Positions 62,178 through 64,000 of a stretch of DNA of 64,000 nt are shown here, in pieces. The notes beneath the pieces were generated by a model. That model made no database searches. It was not told where the DNA came from and saw nothing but the letters and a program-made list of their open reading frames with translations. Within the stretch, counting starts at the first letter, position 1. The number at the start of each line of letters is the position of its first letter. The position numbers and the translations under genes were made by a program. Origin of the DNA: Paenibacillus phyllosphaerae (GTDB lineage Bacteria > Bacillota > Bacilli > Paenibacillales > Paenibacillaceae). The stretch lies in assembly GCF_014192105.1 (NCBI RefSeq), contig NZ_JACHXK010000007.1, positions 298,905 to 362,904 of the forward strand. The letters are read 5' to 3'.

Positions 62178-63107
62178 ATGAACCGGACGGCAGGCATTCA
62201 TCATATAACCGCATTCGCAAGAAACCCGCAGGAGAATGTTGATTTCTATACAGGAGTGTTGGGCTTACGTTTGATTAAGAAAACCGTCAACTTCGATGCA
62301 CCGGATGTCTATCATCTGTATTTCGGAGATCGCGATGGAAGCCCGGGAACGATCATCACATTCTTCCCTTATCCGCAAGCGCGTCAAGGCCAAGTAGGCG
62401 GCGGACAGGTGGGAATCACGACGTTCGTGGTACCGGTCGGATCGCTTGGGTTCTGGGAAGAGCGGCTCAGCTGGCACGGCGTGACGTATACCTACGCGAA
62501 ACGGTTCTCGGAGAACTCGCTTCAATTCACGGATTCGGAAGGCCTGAGACTTGAGCTCGTGGAGCGCGAAGAAGGGGACCTGAGTTCATGGACGCCTGCC
62601 GGCATAACGGCGGAGACGGCGATTAAAGGCTTCGGAGGCGCGGTCTTGTTCAGCCGGGATTATAAGAGCACGATCGATGTGCTCGAGAATGTGCTCGGTT
62701 TCGACAAAGTAGGCGAGGATGCAGGCTACGCCAGATTCCAATCGACGGCAGAAATCGGCAATGTGGTCGATATTCCGCTTCTGGATATGGAATGGGGCAA
62801 CGGCGGCGCCGGAACCGTTCATCATATCGCATGGCGGGCGGCAGACGATGCGGAGCATGAACAGTGGAGAGCACATGTGGCAAGCAATGGTTACAATGTG
62901 ACGCCGATCAAGGATCGCAATTACTTCAAAGCGCTGTACTTCCGCGAGCCCGGCGGCATCTTGTTCGAGATCGCTACAGACCCGCCTGGATTTGCAAGAG
63001 ACGAAGAGCCGGAAGAACTGGGCCAGCGCCTTATGCTCCCGCAATGGTTTGAACCGCGGCGCGCCGAGATCGAATCGAAACTGCTGCCGATTACGTTGAA
63101 AAACTAA
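62178..63107 (+). CDS. mhqO: Ring-cleaving dioxygenase, MhqO/MhqA type
   Basis: A 309-residue protein of two vicinal-oxygen-chelate (glyoxalase) domains. Probable metal ligands are H9 (TAGIHHITAF), H216 (GTVHHIAW) and E264 (LFEIATD). In B. subtilis MhqO, MhqE and MhqA are thiol-dependent or ring-cleaving dioxygenases that remove hydroquinones. GGAGTG precedes the ATG. The MhqR-like operator just upstream and a DoxX gene with a similar box downstream copy the mhqOP arrangement. A broken relative lies at 59066. Confidence 0.9.
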   Translation: MNRTAGIHHITAFARNPQENVDFYTGVLGLRLIKKTVNFDAPDVYHLYFGDRDGSPGTIITFFPYPQARQGQVGGGQVGITTFVVPVGSLGFWEERLSWHGVTYTYAKRFSENSLQFTDSEGLRLELVEREEGDLSSWTPAGITAETAIKGFGGAVLFSRDYKSTIDVLENVLGFDKVGEDAGYARFQSTAEIGNVVDIPLLDMEWGNGGAGTVHHIAWRAADDAEHEQWRAHVASNGYNVTPIKDRNYFKALYFREPGGILFEIATDPPGFARDEEPEELGQRLMLPQWFEPRRAEIESKLLPITLKN

Positions 63108-63154
63108 ACCAAACTAGCAAAAACACTAACTCATATTAGAAGGGATGAAGACAT

Positions 63155-63367
63155 ATGATAGCATTTCTGGATCGGATTAATGAACTGAGCCGCAAACAAC
63201 GCAGCGGCGGATTAACGGAGAACGAGCGTTTCGAACAGGCTGAGCTGCGGCAGGCGTATCTGAGAGAGATACGCGGTCAAGTCCGCTCTACGATTCTGAG
63301 CGTATCGGTCATGGATGAACACGGGAATGACGTAACGCCGATCAAACTCATCAACGAGAGAAACTAA
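63155..63367 (+). CDS. DUF896 (YnzC/YozF) family small protein
   Basis: A 70-residue protein: IDRINELSRKQRSGGLTENE by key residues and AELRQAYLREIRGQVRSTILSVSVMDEHGNDVTP are typical of DUF896. The N-terminal half is a helical hairpin. Function is not established; in B. subtilis the related YnzC is near SOS genes. It lies 47 bases after the dioxygenase gene and is probably co-transcribed. AAGGGATG precedes the ATG. Confidence 0.9.
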   Translation: MIAFLDRINELSRKQRSGGLTENERFEQAELRQAYLREIRGQVRSTILSVSVMDEHGNDVTPIKLINERN

Positions 63368-63404
63368 GACGAATCGATTGAAGCCGTTCGCAACGCGCGT
63401 CTAA

Positions 63405-63422
63405 TATCTTAAATAAAAGATA
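63405..63422 (+). promoter_or_regulatory. Second MhqR-like operator, before the DoxX gene
   Basis: TATCTTAAATAAAAGATA is an 18-base inverted repeat with the same arms (TATCTT and AAGATA) and spacing as the box at 62127. It is 30 bases before the DoxX start. Confidence 0.7.
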
Positions 63423-63452
63423 ATTAACTTAAAACTAAAGGAGATGTTGTTC

Positions 63453-63866
63453 ATGTTGGATGTAGGATTATTGCTGATTCGGGTTGTTATCGGGGTATTG
63501 TTCATTGGTCATGGCGCTCAAAAACTGTTCGGGTTGTTCGGCGGTTATGGCCCTAAAGGGACCGGGGGTTGGATGGAATCGGTCGGCATTCGGCCAGGCG
63601 TAGCGATGGCAGTATTCGCAGGGGTACTGGAGTTGGCAGGCGGGGCATTGTTCCTGCTCGGATTCCTGACGCCGGTAGCCGCGGTTTTGCTCGCGCTGAC
63701 GATGATTGGCGCGATCGTGAAAGTACACGGTCCTAACGGGCTGTGGGCTACCGCCAATGGCTATGAATATCCGCTCGTGCTGCTTGTGGTCGTCATTGCG
63801 GTTGCGTTAACCGGCGCGGGCGCTTATTCCCTGGACGACGCCTTGAGCCTGTTCCAAGCCGCTTAA
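63453..63866 (+). CDS. DoxX-family membrane protein (MhqP/CatD type)
   Basis: A 137-residue protein with four hydrophobic helices. The family text LLLIRVVIGVLFIGHGAQKLFGLFGGYGPKGTGGWMESVG and GVLELAGGALFLLGFLTP is clear. MhqP and CatD are DoxX proteins encoded beside dioxygenases that deal with quinones and catechol. ATG 63453 is nine bases from AAGGAG; an earlier in-frame ATG at 63444 abuts that site. The MhqR-like box upstream supports regulation by quinones. Confidence 0.92.
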   Translation: MLDVGLLLIRVVIGVLFIGHGAQKLFGLFGGYGPKGTGGWMESVGIRPGVAMAVFAGVLELAGGALFLLGFLTPVAAVLLALTMIGAIVKVHGPNGLWATANGYEYPLVLLVVVIAVALTGAGAYSLDDALSLFQAA

Positions 63867-63905
63867 GGGCTCATAATATACGTACAAAAAAGCGCAGTTC
63901 CGTTA

Positions 63906-64000
63906 TGAACAGCCCCCCGTCAAGTAGACAGTACAAAAAATAAAAGTCAATCAAGCGGCCTTCGTCCTGAATTCCATTGGACTGAGGCCGTTTAATTTTG
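63906..64000 (-). mobile_element. End of an IS3-family insertion sequence (continues past window)
   Basis: From about 63906 the sequence TGAACAGCCCCCCGTCAAG and following bases look like the terminal inverted repeat of IS3-group elements, with the transposase end just inside. The rest lies outside the window, so the family subgroup and the other end are unknown. Confidence 0.75.
63951..64000 (-). CDS. IS3-family transposase OrfB, C-terminal end only
   Basis: Read on the minus strand, the last residues are KLNGLSPMEFRTKAA followed by TGA at 63953-63951. This is the usual end of the OrfB integrase of IS3-family elements (family text KLNGLSPVEYR). The catalytic DDE domain lies outside the window. 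Confidence 0.8.
   Translation of the reverse strand, partial: KLNGLSPMEFRTKAA

Noticed and set aside
1..64000. CRISPR arrays, tRNA or rRNA genes, prophage
   Set aside because: No regularly spaced repeats, cloverleaf sequences, rRNA cores or phage structural genes were seen. The repeats at 48579 and 48804 have only two units each.

Overview
The window looks like chromosome from a Gram-positive Paenibacillus-type (Paenibacillaceae) saprophyte. The evidence is moderately high GC, strong AGGAGG-type ribosome binding sites, several YesM/YesN- and LplA/LplB/YtcP-style sugar transport modules, many AraC regulators, cre-like and MhqR-like operators of Bacillales type, T-box riboswitches, and lipoprotein sugar-binding proteins. 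The species cannot be named from sequence reading alone. No tRNA, rRNA, CRISPR array or prophage was seen.

Layout. 1-4.2 kb: end of a sugar ABC importer (binding protein cut by the window edge, two permeases) with a cytoplasmic GH5 glycosidase. 4.4-20.4 kb: a locus for an acidic polysaccharide, with a secreted BNR-repeat enzyme, a second ABC importer, a YesM/YesN two-component system, a cupin, a heparinase II/III-like lyase, a GH88 unsaturated glucuronyl hydrolase and a 1373-residue secreted beta-helix protein with cohesin and dockerin modules. 20.7-24.1 kb: an unknown gene, then two T-box riboswitches in series before an ilvB with no ilvN after it. 24.1-29.1 kb: AraC regulator, GH35 beta-galactosidase, secreted GH43 arabinanase and secreted GH12 glucanase, the last two with cre-like sites. 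29.4-33.1 kb: an asymmetric heterodimeric ABC exporter behind a four-fold GTATAC operator. 33.2-45.9 kb: a second glycan locus with AraC, GH106-like rhamnosidase, LplB/YtcP/LplA-type importer, membrane AraC regulator and GH115-like glucuronidase.

46.0-51.3 kb holds a CBS protein, TetR regulator, a broken chemotaxis-receptor-like gene, a lone signal peptidase II, and a translationally coupled pair of DGQHR (DndB-like) proteins with no phosphorothioation genes beside them; this pair is the best candidate for an undescribed system. 51.4-54.0 kb: AraC and a short GH78-like rhamnosidase. 54.2-63.9 kb: a redox and small-molecule detoxification region (YcaC-like hydrolase, XapX, amidohydrolase with a His/Cys tail, MFS pump, esterase, FMN reductase, GAPDH paralogue, MhqO-like dioxygenase, DUF896 protein, DoxX protein). 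Two operator types tie this region together: LysR-type boxes (CTAT-N7-ATAG) placed exactly 11 bp before three -35 elements, and two MhqR-like boxes. The window ends inside an IS3-family element.

Working together: the importers, regulators and glycosidases suit stepwise breakdown of plant or microbial heteroglycans containing rhamnose, glucuronate, galactose and arabinose. Lyases would leave 4,5-unsaturated glucuronate, which GH88 removes; GH106, GH78 and GH115 would remove rhamnose and glucuronate caps. This substrate picture is inference from enzyme families.
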